DNA of 39,246 nucleotides from Saccoglossus kowalevskii. Its lineage: Eukaryota > Hemichordata > Enteropneusta > Harrimaniidae. The stretch covers positions 34,224 to 73,469 of the forward strand of contig NW_003105123.1 of assembly GCF_000003605.2 (NCBI RefSeq). The letters are read 5' to 3'. Below the pieces are notes generated by a model. That model was not told the DNA's origin. It searched no databases and saw only the letters and a list, made by a program, of their open reading frames with translations. The translations under genes were made by a program, and so were the position numbers. This document shows, in pieces, positions 12,101-27,100 of the stretch (its first letter is position 1; every line of letters starts with the position of its first letter).

Positions 12101-15100
12101 TCACAATCTTGTGCTTAAAAAAATAATCCAATATTTATGCTGGAGAATACAGTATACAAGGACTGGAAAATGTCAAGTACACAATGTAGTCAAATCAGTA
12201 AGAGAAAGACACTATGGACCCTATGGTATACATACAAATGTAACTACAAAATAAATGTCAGTGAATGCAATATTTATACAGGCCATCATGGACAAGTTGA
12301 CAGTCCCAAATATTGACTAAATTGCCAGCTGTGAGCTTTAACTCAGTTATTAGGATTTCCGCATGAAGTTACATACATAGGGAAAAATGCATCATTATGG
12401 CAAGGACATATATTTATTTCTTTTGTCCAGGTTATATAATAAATTCCCTAATTAATATTTAATTTTTGTTTTGTGTTGCTGGGAATGAGTGAGTTTCATA
12501 CTATAATTACTAATCTCACTCCTCTTTAAGGTGGGGTCAAATGCAATAGACTTGGAATGGAATAAAACAGGATAGGAAAATTATAAAGGTGACGAGGTAT
12601 GTAAGCTTTGTAATGATGAAAGGAAGGATGTTTATCACTTTTTATTTCTTTGCAAATCAACTAACCACTTGAGAAGTAAATTCTATTCAGCACTGACCAA
12701 TACAATAGTGGAAAGTGGTGGAGAACCAACTATTGTACATAGATTTTTCTCAGGAAGAATTAATTTAAAATTCTTTTCAGTGATGCTTTATGGGCAATCA
12801 ATAAGGATTTGGGAAATAATACATCAAACGAAATCCGAAACTTTCTCACCCACCTATGGAAATTCAGAACGAGAAACTGAATGAATGTATGTATGAATTA
12901 ATGCTTCTTATAGATTGTTTTTCTTTTCTTGTTGTTGTTGACTTGTATGTTAATTTTTATGCCGTTTCAAAGGCTAATAAAATATTATTATTATTATTAT
13001 TTTAGGATGTTGACAGAAACGATCATTAGCAGAGCATTGGTCTTATTTAGGAACTCCTGCCACAGCAACTGCACAAAATCATAAAGGCAAATTAACAGCT
13101 CCTAAGGACAGTATTCCCAGAATAGCATCAGTTGTTAAAGACACATAATACTTTAAATCTTAACAACGATGAAATGACCAGTTACTGCGACAAAGCTCTA
13201 TATAATCCCAGTGAAAACTACCCACTACAAAATCCACTTACAATGAAAGCCACTCTTCGTGAAGCTACTAGTTGAGTCAAATAATAGATTTTGCAATTGC
13301 AGGGGCAACTTATAGTTCTGTCATGCATAAAGTAAGTAAGGACCAGTCCACTGTCCACTACAAGACTCGTGGAGTAATCTTCAAATAATGAGATGATGGC
13401 GGCAGTAGCCATGCCACGTCCTGTTTGATTTGGGACTCAAAGCGACGTATACAACATGTGCAAAATACATTGTTTATTTACATGAAATTCAAACACGCGC
13501 TGTGCTACGACCACCGCTCTTTAAAGCATTATTAGCAGGTGGCTATTGACATATTAGTAAGCTTCTACCCAAATATCTTTACAAAACTAATGCTGTACTT
13601 GGTATACATTTTACTCTCGGTGTCAATAAAATTCATAATTTGAGACAATTAATACAGCTAGACAGGTTACCTTGAATCCTACCATGAAAACAACCAAAGC
13701 TCTCATCAAGAAAACAAACTCTTGCTCTCAAACTATCTTGTCTTGACTATTGCAATAGCTTATTAGACTTCAGCAGCTCATCTTGTCTACAAGCGAGGTT
13801 TACCTTCTCACATTTCACCACTTTTAAAATCGCTTCACTGGCTTCCAGTTAACAGACGTATTGAATATAAAATTTCAAGTTTGTGCTACTTATCAATAAG
13901 TAACACTGACCCACAATACCTGTCAGACCTTCTACATAAATACCATCCCGCTAGACAATTGCATTTGTCATCAGACGATCGTATATTAACGAAACCACAC
14001 ACCAAGACGAAATCATATGGTGAACGTGCATTCCAATATTCAGGTCCAAATATTTAGAATTGCATACCCTTTTCAATCCACCATTCAGTCTCGCATTCAT
14101 CATTTAAGAAAGCACTGAAACATATCACAGTAGTCAATTTTACTAGTTTTAATTTGTTGTTTTTTTCTATACTTCTTGTGATTTTTATTGACAGTCTTTT
14201 ATGTTATATAATGCACATAGAGCTCATTTTAGGAGAATATGCGCATGATAAGTCCTCTAAATAATAATAAACACAATCTAGTTACATTAAAATAAATACA
14301 ATGTAACATATATCGCAAGTTAAATAATAAATGCAAAATTATCTAAAACCGTATATACAAAGCAGTAGCTGCAACTTTTAATAATTTAATATTCACCCAA
14401 AATTTTACTAATTAATAGAAGTTTATATTTTCTTGTTAAAGTTGCATTATAATTGGTTAATATCATACATTCTAGAGAACATAGTTGAACTCTGGTGACC
14501 TTGCCCTTTGTTATATAATATAATTCCCTTTATCATAGTTTGTTTCAATATACATATGCATTGTCATAATTAATTTTGAATACAAACAAGTTTTGGGGGT
14601 TGATGCAACAGTGGGGAATCAGTCTACCGAATGTCCTTAAAAGATGTAAATATCTTACAAAAACATTGGTGCCTTATTTGTTTAATTATTTTAAGGGACA
14701 TAATTTCCAGCTTTATTCAAAGTAATTCAGATATTTTAGTATAAAAACAAATGTCTCATTGCAAAAAAAAAAAGTGCTGCATTTAGATGTGAATAGATTC
14801 ATAAAACATGCAAGATAACAGAAAATTTTAGCTGGCTTTAGTCCAAGTATTTTGTACAGGTGTCTGTCAAAAATTAATGATTTACTGAGACAAATATGAA
14901 CTGCCTCATTGTGTGACTACTGTATTAGATGAAAAGTAAAAAAAAACACCCTTTATGAATAGCTATCATGTTGCAAGCTCTGCTTTGTATGCAAATCAAC
15001 TTAAATAGTTAGTTGGTGTCCAGTGGAGGGAGAAGTCAACAGTACTGTTGCCTCCTGAGAATCTACATCTTCAAACACTGCAATCTTTGAAGTGCGTTTT

Positions 15101-18100
15101 TAAACTAGTATTATGAAAACCCTATCATTCTGTTCTAATAGCTGAAACATATTCCTGCGAGTTTTCATTTGTCGACTGTTTGTCAAATACAGAATACATA
15201 TATTTTAGAACAATTTTCTTTTTAAAATGTGGATGAAATGTTTTGCTTTTTATGTATTTTTTATGTATTAATTGTTTTTGATTTGATAACTTTGAACTAA
15301 ACAGATTTTCTATTAGCTTCAGATCTTGATCAAAGTTAGGCACCCAGTTCATAGGAGTGCTTATATTGATTTTCTGACATCTTGTTTTCTGTAAAGATTT
15401 TATTGGTAGGTTTGCAAATGTGTATCAGACTGTGCAATCTCTCCATGAGTTGATTTTGAAACCCAGTATGGGATTCTGAGATACATTACCAAGGATATTA
15501 TTACAAGATAAATCATTTGCTTCATTGAACACATACAACAATGCATATTTCCACTGAGATCAGTGACCTTTGATGTGTATCACCAGTGATCAGTCAAGTA
15601 GAAACAGTCAAAATATTTTATCAGATTTTCTCAATTTTTGCATGATATTTTCATACAGGACATCTGTTGTTCAAACTCGGGGAAGACTTCATACTGATGA
15701 ATAAGGTGACCAGGTTTGATAAAGTTGGAATAGAACTAGTAAAGTTATTATGCACACAATAACAATTATTAACGACGACAACGACGACAACAACAACAAC
15801 AACGATGACTACGCCGGACAAATTTTTTCCCTTAATATACCTTTCCCTTCCATCTTTGATGGTACGGGCAAGGTAAAAACTATGGTAAAATATATTTATA
15901 GTAAATTATTTTAAAAGCAAACTGCACTATAGACATTGGTCAGAACATGGAAGGTACTAACGGAAGGAGCCATGATGCCTCTCAGGTGGCCACTTAAACT
16001 TCTTTACAGGCTTATTTTCTTTTGTTTCAACCCAAGTTAATCCTGATGAGGACATTGTCTGGCTCATCTTTGATGTCGATGATATTTGCGATTGTTTACA
16101 AAAGTAACGAGTTAGCGGAATATGACATAAACTTGCAGATTTTTAAATGTGACCATAAAATGTATGCGCATTATGAAATTACGGTCATCACACATGCGTA
16201 CTCGGATTGTTTAGCTGTGAAAGGTCAAAATACGTATTTCACAGGCAGAAATTCAACAGATGAACATTTGACTTTACGTATTTCACATGTTTTAATTATT
16301 AGCAACTGTAACAAGAACAAGATTTTGAGTGTCTACAACAACAAGTCATTGTCAATGACACGTCCCCGTTCCGTTCATATTTGAGTGACATATACATTCA
16401 AAGCAGATCATGACCGAAATGCACCTGCATATGTACAACACATTGTACTAAATCTGAACAAAATCCATCCATGCATGACTGAGATCTGGTTCCGGAATTG
16501 TGAAAATACGTGATTTTAATGCATTTTCTGTCTTAAAATGGCCATCATTCAGCTATTGTTAAGCAGATCATGAAACAAATGCACATATCTATTTGTGACA
16601 TGATGTACCATGTGTGTGTGAAGTTTGAACTTGATCAATCCAGACATGTCTGGGATACGGATCCAGAACTGAATTCTTTAAGAAAATGGCCGCCAGTCGG
16701 CCATTTCGAACTTGATCCGGGAAAAAAAAATGATGTGCATCAAGGTCCTATTATGTTTAATGTAAGTACCAAATTTGAACGAAATCCGTCCATGCATAAC
16801 TGAGATCCGGGTTCGGAATGGTGAAAATGTGCAATTTCAATGCATTTTCGGCCTTAAAGCGGCCGGCATTTGGCTATCGTTAGTCGGATCATGAAAAAAA
16901 TGGATGTGCATATGTCCCATATAATGTGTGATGTATGAGTGAAGTTTGAACTTAATCGGTCCATGCATGTTCGAGAGACAGGTGATCACGGACGCACGCA
17001 CAGACGCACACAGGGCAAAACATAAGTCCCCGTTTTCGGACTACGTCCGAACGGGGACTAAAAATTCCTAAGGACTCCTAAAAAATATTATCACAGAGAA
17101 AGTGTATAGGCATGACCTTATTTCGATACTATCTTTTCTGGTAGTGTTCACCGATGCCCGGTGGTTGAAAATTTCAATAGTTTCGGGCGTCAAACCCACG
17201 CAATGACAATGGTACCATTGAATAATGCAATGGTTATTGTCACAGGCAATCATTGATTAAGTCTCATCACTGTTACAAATATAAAAAGATTCACGATAGT
17301 TCATCAGTTCTTCTCCAATCGATGTTATATCTGCCAATTTTTTTATTAAAGTTTGCCAAAATCTCCGGAAACAACAGCATACAAACTAGACGTCATTTTC
17401 AGTATTGTACATGCGAGGTTCGTCTATCGCTTTCGAACATTCCCTGAATATTATCGAAAGCTTGAGATTAGCGTAACCCATCGTATGAAGGTGTTAAGAG
17501 CTAACGAGAACAATGTTTGTGAACATTGACAAACGATCATAGGGTAAAGCTAAAACAATAGCGCCGTGGCTCCTTCCATTAGTACCTTCCATGGTCAGAA
17601 ACAAATTTAACGATGCTAAATAAATATACTGTGCCATGGACAATCAGAGCTGAGTTATGTAAGTCACATTCCTGAAGCTGAAGAGGTAATTTCTCACTCA
17701 AGCAGGAGGTACTTTTACTTTAGTTTGTTTTTAAAACATTATTATTATCAAATTATTTCAAAGTCACCACTACTACACTACAATATTTAATGAAGTAAAT
17801 GTCAGTTGTTGATTGTTTAATTTAAAACAGCAATGTCAATCAAATCTACAGCCCCATAATGCACCTGGAAAATAAAGTACATAACTAGTGTAATTTTCCC
17901 TATTAACAGTCTAGTATTGTCATAGAAGCTCAGAACAGTGTTCCTCACATATGCGACTTAAAAATCGTAAAAAAACATGATTATTTTGAACAGAGGGAGA
18001 GAGGATCCAGAGTTGAAGGGGAAAAAATGTGTTTTCTGAACTTCTGCAACAATGATTATCTAAATAGAGGTTAAAGATGGCGGCATTACAAATTGAAACA

Positions 18101-21100
18101 ATCAAATGTAAATCAATATATTTTGCAAGTACTTCCCCTTTTAAAATATGTGCACCCCTTTTAAGAGTAAATACATATATATATACAGTATAAATTAAAG
18201 TTAATTATTCAATAAGTTAGTTGTATGAAATACAGCATAATGTACTAAGATCCACTTCATAAAACCACCATTACATGATTAGTATTGACTAGTGTACAGG
18301 TTGTGGAGTGGTTTTCTTACCGAGAAAATGCAACTTCTTTCCTCTCAGCTACATCATGGTCATCTTTTTGTGCCATAAACACGCTGCAAGTGTGTATCAA
18401 AACAAAACACATCCCCTTTTGAGCTTTATTTTACACACAATGTGTGGGTGAGAACAAGCACACAGCAGAACACAAGCATATGAGTGACATTGCAAGCAGA
18501 TGAATCATAAAGAACTAAAAATACATCAAAGGCCATTTCACATGTACTCCAGCATGCAACAATTTTCATATGCAAAATAATGTAATGATAACAAATTTGT
18601 TGTTTCTTCTATAAAATACAAAGCAAGACTTTCATGCAAATAATTTACTTTTGGTCACTAGCAAAATATTTTGAATCACTACAATCATGCAAAACAAATT
18701 GAAAATTTTAATTACATGTTAATATTTCATGCTCTAAAATTAACCCATCAAATGTTAACATGCTCATGAGCTACAAAGCTTTACATATTTAAATTAATAT
18801 TCAATTTTAAAATTAATAACTGTGAATTCATAATGTGAAGTGTGTAATAAAACTACATAACTCAATCGATCAAACCTTTCAAATATTGTCAATTACCAAG
18901 ATAGTATTTATAAAGAAAAACACATGTCAACTTGCTAAGAAAATATATACCTAATGAGAGTTTTGTCTTAAATCTCTGTTGTAACATTGTCACAAGTTCA
19001 TACTACTCCTATCTATACTCACCACAATATAGTATGAAGGCTACCTAAACTGAATCCATGACCGGACTGAAAAAGTTGTTGGTTTTTAAGAGGCATTTAA
19101 ATAAGGAATTGGGCCATACAGAGACAAGTCTTCCATGTATATTTTTTTCATGGACCAATTTAAAACAAACAATGATGCACAGTTAGGAACGGTCAACCGA
19201 CACAAGGGGGTATGTTAAACGATGATGTATGAAGAAGGTACTGAAAAAGGACTTAGGTTTATGCAGGTTTTACAATATCACTACATGTGTTATCCCAACA
19301 ATTATTACCTGTAGTAGGTGAAAGTTAAATGTTGTGTGAATCTTATAAAAAAAATGGGAACAAAAATGGGATGGAAAAATTAGAAAGAATTGTGCATAGG
19401 TCAAAGGTGACAAATTACCTGAGATCCACTTCTTCAGCAAGTTCATCATCTGTCTCATCATCTGACGAGCTTGGCACATGAGCTGGCTGCCATTCTCTCC
19501 GTGCCCTCTCCTTTATTTTGGCACGTTCTATCTGTTTGGCATTTCTCTGTTGAAAAAGGAAACCATATACATAGATTTATTCCAAAAAGTTTTCCCAGAG
19601 ATTTTGAGGGACAATTCCATCAATAATTACAAACATTCAATGCAGGACAGAAGAGAACAAAGGATATAAACCTTACAGAAAAGTACAATTGATAAGAACT
19701 CAATACCCTAAAAGGTACCTACATACAGACAATAAATACACCATAAAGTTTTGATTTATTGGTAGCAATGTCATTGAAAAAGGTCAGCGTTAACAATTTA
19801 TTGCCATATAGCTCACACTTGTAACTTCAAGTATATATTATTGCAATTTGCATACAAAATGCATTTTTGTGTTACTATAGATACCGGGTACTCGATTAAG
19901 AGAATTTCAGTTTAAAATAATACACAATATTTTGTATAAAAATAAAATTCTTCTTTAGTTGAATTTTTGTTTATTTCATACTGAAACATTTTTTTATGAA
20001 TCCATGGATGTGGGATTGCTATTTTAAATAAATTAAATCTACATTCCCTGATCCTAAACAAATGATGTGCCTGTTAAACTTATCTACCTTAAGTGCATAT
20101 ATCAGTGAAGGTATAGATGTGCCTGTTAAACTTATCTACTTAAGTGCATATATCAGTGTAGGTATAGATGTGTCTGTTAAACTTATCTACCTTAAGTGCA
20201 TATATCAGTGTAGGTATAGATGTGCCTGTTAAACTTATCTACCTTAAGTGCATATATCAGTGTAGGTATAGATGTGCCTGTTAAACTTATCTACCTTAAG
20301 TGCATATATCAGTGTAGGTATAGATGTGCCTGTTAAACTTATCTACCTTAAGTGCATATATCAGTGTAGGTATAGATGTGCCTGTTAAACTTATCTACCT
20401 TAAGTGCATATATCAGTGTAGGTATAGATGTGCCTGTTAAACTTATCTACCTTAAGTGCATATATCAGTGTAGGTATAGATGTGCCTGTTAAACTTATCT
20501 ACCTTAAGTGCATATATCAGTGTAGGTATAGAAAACAAAAGTTATAAAAGGTATGTTTAATACTTAATAGAGATAGAATATAATATTGCCTTCAGGAAAA
20601 ACATCAAGAAGTAGAGTAAATATGTATTATTTAGATCATTTCACAAAGACCACTGTAGTCCTTTTACAAGTAGTCATTACCAGTACCAGTATATGCTATG
20701 TAAACTTTGAAAGTACACTCAAAAATAAAAGTACAGATTAATTCTGGCCCGTTTTTGTTAACACTTGGTCCAGTTCCTTAGCCTTGCTAAAGGTATAGAC
20801 CAGGTCTTAAAAACAGGTCAGATTTATCTCATATTTACAGTTTCTTCACCTTTACTAAGTGTTCGTGCATGTTTTCTTAGCACAGACTAATGTTTTTGAC
20901 CTTACAGTCCTTGCTAAGGAGCTGTGCGTGACCACTACATTAACAAAGAAATACACTATTCGTTGCTATCTTTTACTTTAGACTATCTACAATATACATA
21001 ACAGAGACAGATTCTGGTCATGCTAGAATTCAAGTAATCCCCAGTGACAGCCAAATTGACTTTCAGGTGGAAAGTTTACTCAGTGTTGCAATGTTTTCTG

Positions 21101-24100
21101 CTCATATTCTCCTAATAGAACCCATTTTGCCTATCAATTTCAACATGGTTACATTGCCTGGGTTCATAAACAAGACAATGTATATGACACACTGCTACAG
21201 TACCCATAAGTAACAACAATGAAACACAAGCCATGCATGGCACAGTCCCCGTTAGTTATCAAATTTAAGATATAAAGTTTTGTTTATAGTAATATAGCTG
21301 GAATATAAACATGTCAGGAATATGATGATTGTTTAACATTTAAATGATTGACATTTGTATCTGATCGTCAAAAGAGTATTGAGAGATATTGCTCTAGAAC
21401 AGCATTAATTAAAACAAAATCAGCCATTATGAATATATGTATAATGAATATATGAAATTTGAACATAGTCAGTCAAAGCATGTCAGAGATATGGCTCTAA
21501 AAGCCCATTCATTAAAACAAAATGGCCACTAGTCAGCCATTCAGAATCCGATCTAAAAAATAAAACAATTTTTTTAGCACAAAAATAGCCACCATTAGGC
21601 CACTTTGAAAAGGATCGTCAAACCAATATATCCGTATACATATACATTTTTGTATCTGTGACATGATGTATAATGAATATTGAAAATTTGAACATAATCA
21701 GTCAAAACAAGTCAGACATATGGGTCTGGAAACCCATTCATTAAAACAGTCTGATCTGAAAAATAAAATGACGTGCATCAGGAACCCGTAATGTCTAGTG
21801 TATGTACCGAGTTTGAACGAAATCCATCCATAAATGCCAGAAATGCATGATATTTGATGATTTTTTAGCACAAAAATGACAACCATTCGGCCATTTTGAA
21901 TAGGATCGTCAAGCCAATATATCTGTCTATCTATGACATGATGTATAATAAATATTTAAAATTTGAACATAATCAGTCAAGACAAGTTGGAAATATGGGT
22001 CTAGAAGCCCATTCATTAAAACAAAATGGCCGCCAGTCAGCCATTTTGAATGTTATCTGAAAAACAAAATTATTTGCATCAATGTCTAATGTATATATCA
22101 AGTTTGAACAAAATCCATCTGTAAACAGCCGAGAAATGCTTGATTTTCATGATTTTTTAGCACAAAAATGGCCGCCATTCGGCCATCTTGAATCAGATCG
22201 TAAAACAAAATGATGTTTATCAAGGTTCTATAATGTCCAACGTATATACAAGGTTTGAACAAAATCCATCTGTAAACAGCCGGGAAATGCTTGATTTTGA
22301 CGATTTTTAGCACAAAAATGGCCGCCATTCGGCCATCTTGAATCAGATCATGAAACAAATTGACGTGCATATGTATGATATCATGTATTATGTATGTGTG
22401 AAGTTTGATTGTGATTGGTCCAGGCATTTCTAAGATACAGGTCCGGACGCACGCACAGACGCACACACGCACTGACACACGGAGGTCAAAACATAAGTCC
22501 CCGTTTTCGGACTTCATCCGAACAGGGACTAATAATGGCAAATGCAGTGACAGATTGCCATGACGTTTGTTCATACTGCTTTCAACACATGTTATATAAA
22601 ATGTGTTAATCCTTAAACTGATTGCTTCATTCATACACCCTCAGTTGACAACATTTTCATTTCACAAACTTTTGAAACTATATAATAACTTTTTAAATTA
22701 CAAATAACATGCAGTCTCAGGAATCAATGTAAACATTTTACTTGATAAAATTTTAGGGGAATTACATTCTCTCGAGATAACCCACGATAATTAATGAGAC
22801 AAACATGCATGGAAACCCCAATATGAACATGTACATTATTATTGCATTATACTATTAAACAAGTAGCTTATCGGCAAATATAGCTCCAATGTTGAAATTT
22901 GAAAATAGCAACAATTGACCTGACAGTCAAAATAGCTCTGCTGTTTCAGCAATCTATTACATTAACCTTTGCTTTTATAATGGTGATACATTTGCTATGT
23001 TTACACGGCAGCATTCTATCGGAGTCAAAATACTGCTCCTCTCACCGATTAACAGGAGATTATCTCCCTCAGAGCAACCAGCACCGTCAAATACTTAGTA
23101 CTTAGACCAGTCACTAGTGGCCTAGTGGTTGTCACATCAGACTCATGGCCGGTGGACCCAAGTTCAAATCCTACCTTAGGCTGAACATCAGAAGGGTCGA
23201 CCCCTACCTTGGGTGAGTGTCCCACAGACTCAATGGGGGAAGGCCTATTCCACTGGCCGAGATTCATTCACTCATGAATGCTTGGTTAAGCACCTTGGTT
23301 AAGGTCGGCAAGTGCTTGTGTTTGACTGAGCCCGGTTGACGCCAGGATAGTGCATTAAAATTGCCATTTAATTAAAAAAAATGGCCACACAGCCCTGTCA
23401 TGTAGTCCCAAACATGAGCCGAACTTAGCTTGAGTCGGCTTAAGCCAAATGTGTATACACAACCATTTTTGCTGGCTTGAGCTGGCTGAGCCGTATGGCT
23501 TCAATAAAATGTTGTTGTGTAAACTTAGCAATTCTGAGATGGGATTATAAACTTACTCTTGCATTGTCTTGAGCACTGATAATGTTAAACAGTCCATGTC
23601 CCAGTTTAACAGAAGTGATCATTCGACTGTGAAGATAAGTAATGAGAATTTTAATTAGAACATGAAATATCAAAACTCAATTTAGGAAGCTGCATGTAGG
23701 TGGGCTGTTTCAATAAGAATCTATCATCAAATGGATTACACATGCTTATCAACACCAAGCAATGACTAGTGTGACTTCTTATAACAATTATAGTAATGAT
23801 TGTCTCTGACTCTCCTTGATTCAATGTGTTTATAGACACTACCGGTAATTTATTTTGGCTCATTTAAATAAAAATACCAATGCTGCTAGTTTCAAATGGT
23901 CAAACTGCACTGATTTTCACTGTATCAGCCTGTGACAGCCTCTAATACAGTTGAACTTTTCACTAAAATTTCATGAAAATTTTTATGAATATTGTGATTT
24001 TCAGGAAGATAACTGTGACCATCAGAGCGAGTCATTAACTTAGGGAAAATATTATTGTCATAAACTCTATCAATTGAATTAGGTAGTACCGGTAAATCAG

Positions 24101-27100
24101 GAAACATGTCAGTTCAAAAAAAGGGGTCACTCAATCCCCAAATTTTTACTGCAAAAATAAAAGGAAAAAAACCATCACAGGACCAGACAAAAAAATCTGA
24201 CACATGCAAACACAGTATGTATTGTTTTGTAAAAACAACCAACTAGTATATCTTCAATATAGTTTTAAAATATGTGGCTCTAATATAGATATAAACTCAC
24301 CGTCCCTCTGTTAATTCTTTGCTAAGTGTTTTTTTATTTTGTGTTGATTTTCTTCTCAACACAAATTTTTTTGGTGCTGAATCATCATGGCTGGTAGACA
24401 ATTGGACCTTGTTTTCTTTCACCTTGTCTTTCTCTTCATCTGAACTACTAGTTGTATCTTCTAAATCTTCCTACAAATTCATACACAACCAAATATAAAT
24501 ACAGCAAATAACACCGAATAAACAGCAAGGTAAAGACTATGTCTAATTATAGTAAATACGTACTGCGTGCGTGACTCGAACCGGCGCTCGCGTACGGCAC
24601 CTAATCGCCTAGCTTCACGCCACTACACGTCTTCCCCTCGGCCACCGGGCATCCCCAAAAAAGAATGCTTAATAACCGAGCTTATTACGTGCAGAGAACA
24701 TGAAACCCGTCCACGCGATACGCGCCACACAGCATGGCCAGAATGCGGCAAAGGCCTTCAGATCTGGCTGTAGTAGGATGGTGAAAGTAATGGTACAGCA
24801 TTTTAANNNNNNNNNNNNNNNNNNNNNNNNNNNNNNNNNNNNNNNNNNNNNNNNNNNNNNNNNNNNNNNNNNNNNNNNNNNNNNNNNNNNNNNNNNNNNN
24901 NNNNNNNNNNNNNNNNNNNNNNNNNNNNNNNNNNNNNNNNNNNNNNNNNNNNNNNNNNNNNNNNNNNNNNNNNNNNNNNNNNNNNNNNNNNNNNNNNNNN
25001 NNNNNNNNNNNNNNNNNNNNNNNNNNNNNNNNNNNNNNNNNNNNNNNNNNNNNNNNNNNNNNNNNNNNNNNNNNNNNNNNNNNNNNNNNNNNNNNNNNNN
25101 NNNNNNNNNNNNNNNNNNNNNNNNNNNNNNNNNNNNNNNNNNNNNNNNNNNNNNNNNNNNNNNNNNNNNNNNNNNNNNNNNNNNNNNNNNNNNNNNNNNN
25201 NNNNNNNNNNNNNNNNNNNNNNNNNNNNNNNNNNNNNNNNNNNNNNNNNNNNNNNNNNNNNNNNNNNNNNNNNNNNNNNNNNNNNNNNNNNNNNNNNNNN
25301 NNNNNNNNNNNNNNNNNNNNNNNNNNNNNNNNNNNNNNNNNNNNNCTTCCTATGTCGACAGCAACTATGAGTTTCAAATATAAATACACATGATCATAAA
25401 CATTTTCTGGAAACTCATGCCTGTATAACAAAGTTTTGAGAGATCTGTACTTTAGCTATAGATAATGTGATAAATAATAACATGTCAACCAAATACAATT
25501 TGTCACAGAGCTTTAATTTAAAACTGTTATTTTAATATTAAATTTTTACTAGCAATTTACAACTTTTTTTTAATTTAAAAGTAGGTGAAATAAGGTGTGT
25601 AAACAGTATTTTTATTATTTCCGTTGTTAGTAATTTATTAAAACTACCTTGCTAGTTTGAATTAATTGACATTTTATTTCCTATATATAATCTGCAAAAT
25701 TATATAGGCTTTTAATTAGGAGTATTATATTAAAGTGGCAAATTATACTTTTTCTGAAAGTCACCTGACATTATTTTTAACATTAAAAATCAGTGACACA
25801 ATATTAAGGCATTTCAATACCACAACAAGCAGCTTGTCGGCTGTTTTCAACAAGAAGTCGAAAATATCATTTTTCACCAAAATTAACAAAAATATTCATT
25901 AAAATTAGAAAATTAAAGATATCATCATGAAATGAACAAATTTGAGAGAGGCCCACATGTAGTACCTATATATGTAATATCAAAGCAATCGGACTTGCAG
26001 TTTTTAACAAGAAGTCAAAAATATCACTTTTCACCAAAAATTACAAAAATATTTTTCAAAATTAGAGAATTGAAAATATCATCATGAAATGAACAAATCT
26101 GAGAGAGGTCTACATGTAGTACCTATATGTATAATATCAAAGCAATCGGACTTGCAGTTTTTAACAAGAAGTCGAAAGTATCTCTTTTTACCAAAAATAT
26201 TCACCAAAAAAAAAGAGAGAATTTGAGATTTTGTCATGAAATCAAATTCAAGAAAGAACAATCCAAGGTACTTGCATATCGTCAACGACGACAGACAATC
26301 AATAATATAAAGCGGAGCTAAAAAGTATTCTGAAAATGTTACAATGTTTGAGTGACATGTAATAAAACTAAAATAGACATTTTCCTATCCGCATTCCCAA
26401 ATAAATTAGATCTGTTCAATTTGTGAAATATATCAATTCATTGTGACACAAAAACAGAGAGCTGAATCTAACATAAGCATTGTGTCTCTTATCACAGCAC
26501 AGTTCATGCGTACATTGAAAACTAAATCATACTGAGTACAATTGAATCTTATCTTTCAAAGCCACATAAAAAGCACAAAAAGTCTTTCTCAAATTCCAAA
26601 TTCTCTCACAAGTCTCCATTTCAAATTTCTGGGTTCAGTAGAGGTGCCAGTCTCACAGTTACACATCACTAGACATAGACACTGCCAGCTATTGATATCC
26701 ATAAAGCATGCAAGGAAAACACAAACCAACTGACAATATATCTTGCCTATGGTCCATGATCAGTTATAAAACCAATGAGACATGGGGGAGGGGTTGTATT
26801 TAGCAAGCTTAAAGTGCCTGTGAACACCAACACATTTCCCGTTTTTGATTTGTTTTCCACTGAAATAGACAGTTATTGATTTTTTTGCTAAAAATTATTA
26901 CATGTACTTGTATCAAAGTAAATTTGAGATATTTCCCGTGTTGTAACCATGCCCACCTATCTTGAAACAGGCGACTGTTTCCAGCTTTATGACTAGTTGA
27001 AGTAAAAGTACACCACTAAACGCTAAAATATGAGAGGAAGTCATACTTTTGCACTATACTTTTATAATACTGCATCATTTAACGGTACTTAATATTTTTT

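Larger units (their letters stand above)
17601..20063 (-). other. Introns 5 (end), 4 and 3 (start) around exons 5 and 4
   Basis: Apart from exons 5 and 4, nothing recognisable was seen. A short TATA-type simple repeat occurs at about 18174-18186. Confidence 0.5.

Noticed and set aside
12669..12884. Host zinc-finger gene suggested by a CxxC...HxxxxxC pattern at about 12600-12660
   Set aside because: The surrounding LRxGSxxLxxE pattern, stop and frameshift upstream, and (ATT)n tail identify a LINE 3' end.
20064..20530. Regular direct repeats resembling a CRISPR array
   Set aside because: The units are contiguous, with no unique spacers, and lie in an animal intron.
22098..22634. 178-codon minus-strand open frame, with similar frames at 28454-29543 and 30358-30949
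   Set aside because: They consist of family A modules read in the antisense direction; similarity among them reflects DNA repeat copies, and each is interrupted differently.
24566..24655. Functional tRNA gene with A and B boxes
   Set aside because: The acceptor stem does not pair and no clear anticodon arm can be drawn; SINE head or pseudogene is more likely.
24685..25431. Long open frames on both strands across 24685-25431
   Set aside because: They run through 539 unknown bases and have no recognisable sequence on either side.
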